Shown piece by piece: positions 6,331 through 6,557 of a DNA stretch of 6,557 bases. The stretch is from assembly GCA_002890585.1 (NCBI GenBank), contig MIQB01000105.1, forward strand, positions 1 through 6,557, in the 5' to 3' direction. Source of the DNA: Tannerella sp. oral taxon 808. GTDB taxonomy: Bacteria; Bacteroidota; Bacteroidia; Bacteroidales; Tannerellaceae. The translations under genes and the position numbers were made by a program. The notes beneath the pieces are model-generated. The model was not told the DNA's origin, did not search any database, and saw only the letters and a list, made by a program, of their open reading frames with translations. Positions within the stretch are counted from its first letter, which is position 1; each line of letters begins with the position of its first letter.

Positions 6331-6383
6331 ATGCCGGATGCACGGTTGGAGGGTTTTCCCTCACGTGTATCCGGCATTTTTTT
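6331..6383 (+). terminator. Strong intrinsic terminator of the aspS operon
   Basis: The outer stem pairs 6331-6344 (ATGCCGGATGCACG) with 6364-6377 across 14 positions, with a single G-U wobble. Inside it a second stem GAGGG/CCCTC (6349-6353 with 6358-6362) closes a TTTT loop, so the hairpin is two-tiered. Seven T (6377-6383) follow immediately. There is no T tract on the opposite side, so it acts on plus-strand transcription and ends the transcript about 40 nt after the zinc-ribbon stop codon. Confidence 0.93.
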
Positions 6384-6450
6384 CGGCAATAAGAAAACAG
6401 GGCTTTCGTTTGAAATCGTAAAAAGACGTGAGTTCGACGTAAGAAATCCA

Positions 6451-6557
6451 CTTCCCGCCTCGGGGAAGACACCCTTCCCGCCTCGGGGAAGACACCCTTC
6501 CTGCCTCGGGGAAGACACCCTTCCCGCCTCGGGGAAGACACCCTTCCCGCCTCGGGG
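6451..6557. repeat. 23-bp GC-rich palindromic tandem array, running off the window
   Basis: Units begin at 6451, 6474, 6497, 6520 and 6543; the last is cut by the window end after 15 bases, giving about 4.7 copies. Each begins with the hairpin CTTCCC-GCCTCG-GGGAAG followed by ACACC. The copies are identical except one base in unit 3 (CTTCCT), which keeps pairing as a G-U wobble in a plus-strand RNA. Near-identity suggests recent expansion or homogenisation. No coding frame is supported here, and the full length of the array is unknown. Confidence 0.95.

Noticed and set aside
5690..6541. Minus-strand ORF across the 23-bp array and zinc-ribbon gene
   Set aside because: It starts in the tandem repeat, crosses the terminator and mirrors the coiled-coil gene in antisense; no start signal or motif supports it.

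Overview
This window looks like a chromosomal segment from a GC-rich member of the Bacteroidota, probably Bacteroidales. Two promoters match the Bacteroidota sigma pattern (TTTG-like -33 element, spacer of about 19-21 bp, TAnnTTTG -7 element). Gene starts have little Shine-Dalgarno signal, and the proteins resemble Bacteroidales families. Genus is not fixed; a Tannerella- or Porphyromonas-like organism is only an impression.

Left part (1-2009, minus strand): a proline dehydrogenase gene is followed 2 nt later by a uracil/hypoxanthine-DNA-glycosylase-superfamily gene, probably as one transcript. Next comes a tRNA-Ser(GCU) gene with its own near-consensus promoter just past the glycosylase stop codon. 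Two small inverted repeats lie beyond the tRNA 3' end.

Middle (2010-2537): this 528-bp divergent intergenic region separates proline dehydrogenase from aspS. About half of it is a six-copy tandem array with a 40-41 bp period. Each inner unit consists of two different dyads, a 19-bp and an 18-bp palindrome, joined by CG and GC dinucleotides. The array is followed by a short hairpin and the aspS promoter.

Right part (2538-6383, plus strand): a compact operon of aspS (aspartyl-tRNA synthetase), a Nif3/YqfO-type dinuclear metal-centre protein overlapping it by 4 nt, and a coiled-coil C4 zinc-ribbon protein starting 3 nt after that. A strong two-tier intrinsic terminator closes the operon. The window ends inside a second, unrelated tandem array (23-bp period, GC-rich, each unit again a small palindrome).

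The coding genes are conserved housekeeping or catabolic families. The part not explained by known families is the pair of palindromic tandem arrays bracketing the aspS operon. Their repeat structure is read directly from the bases; any function is inference.
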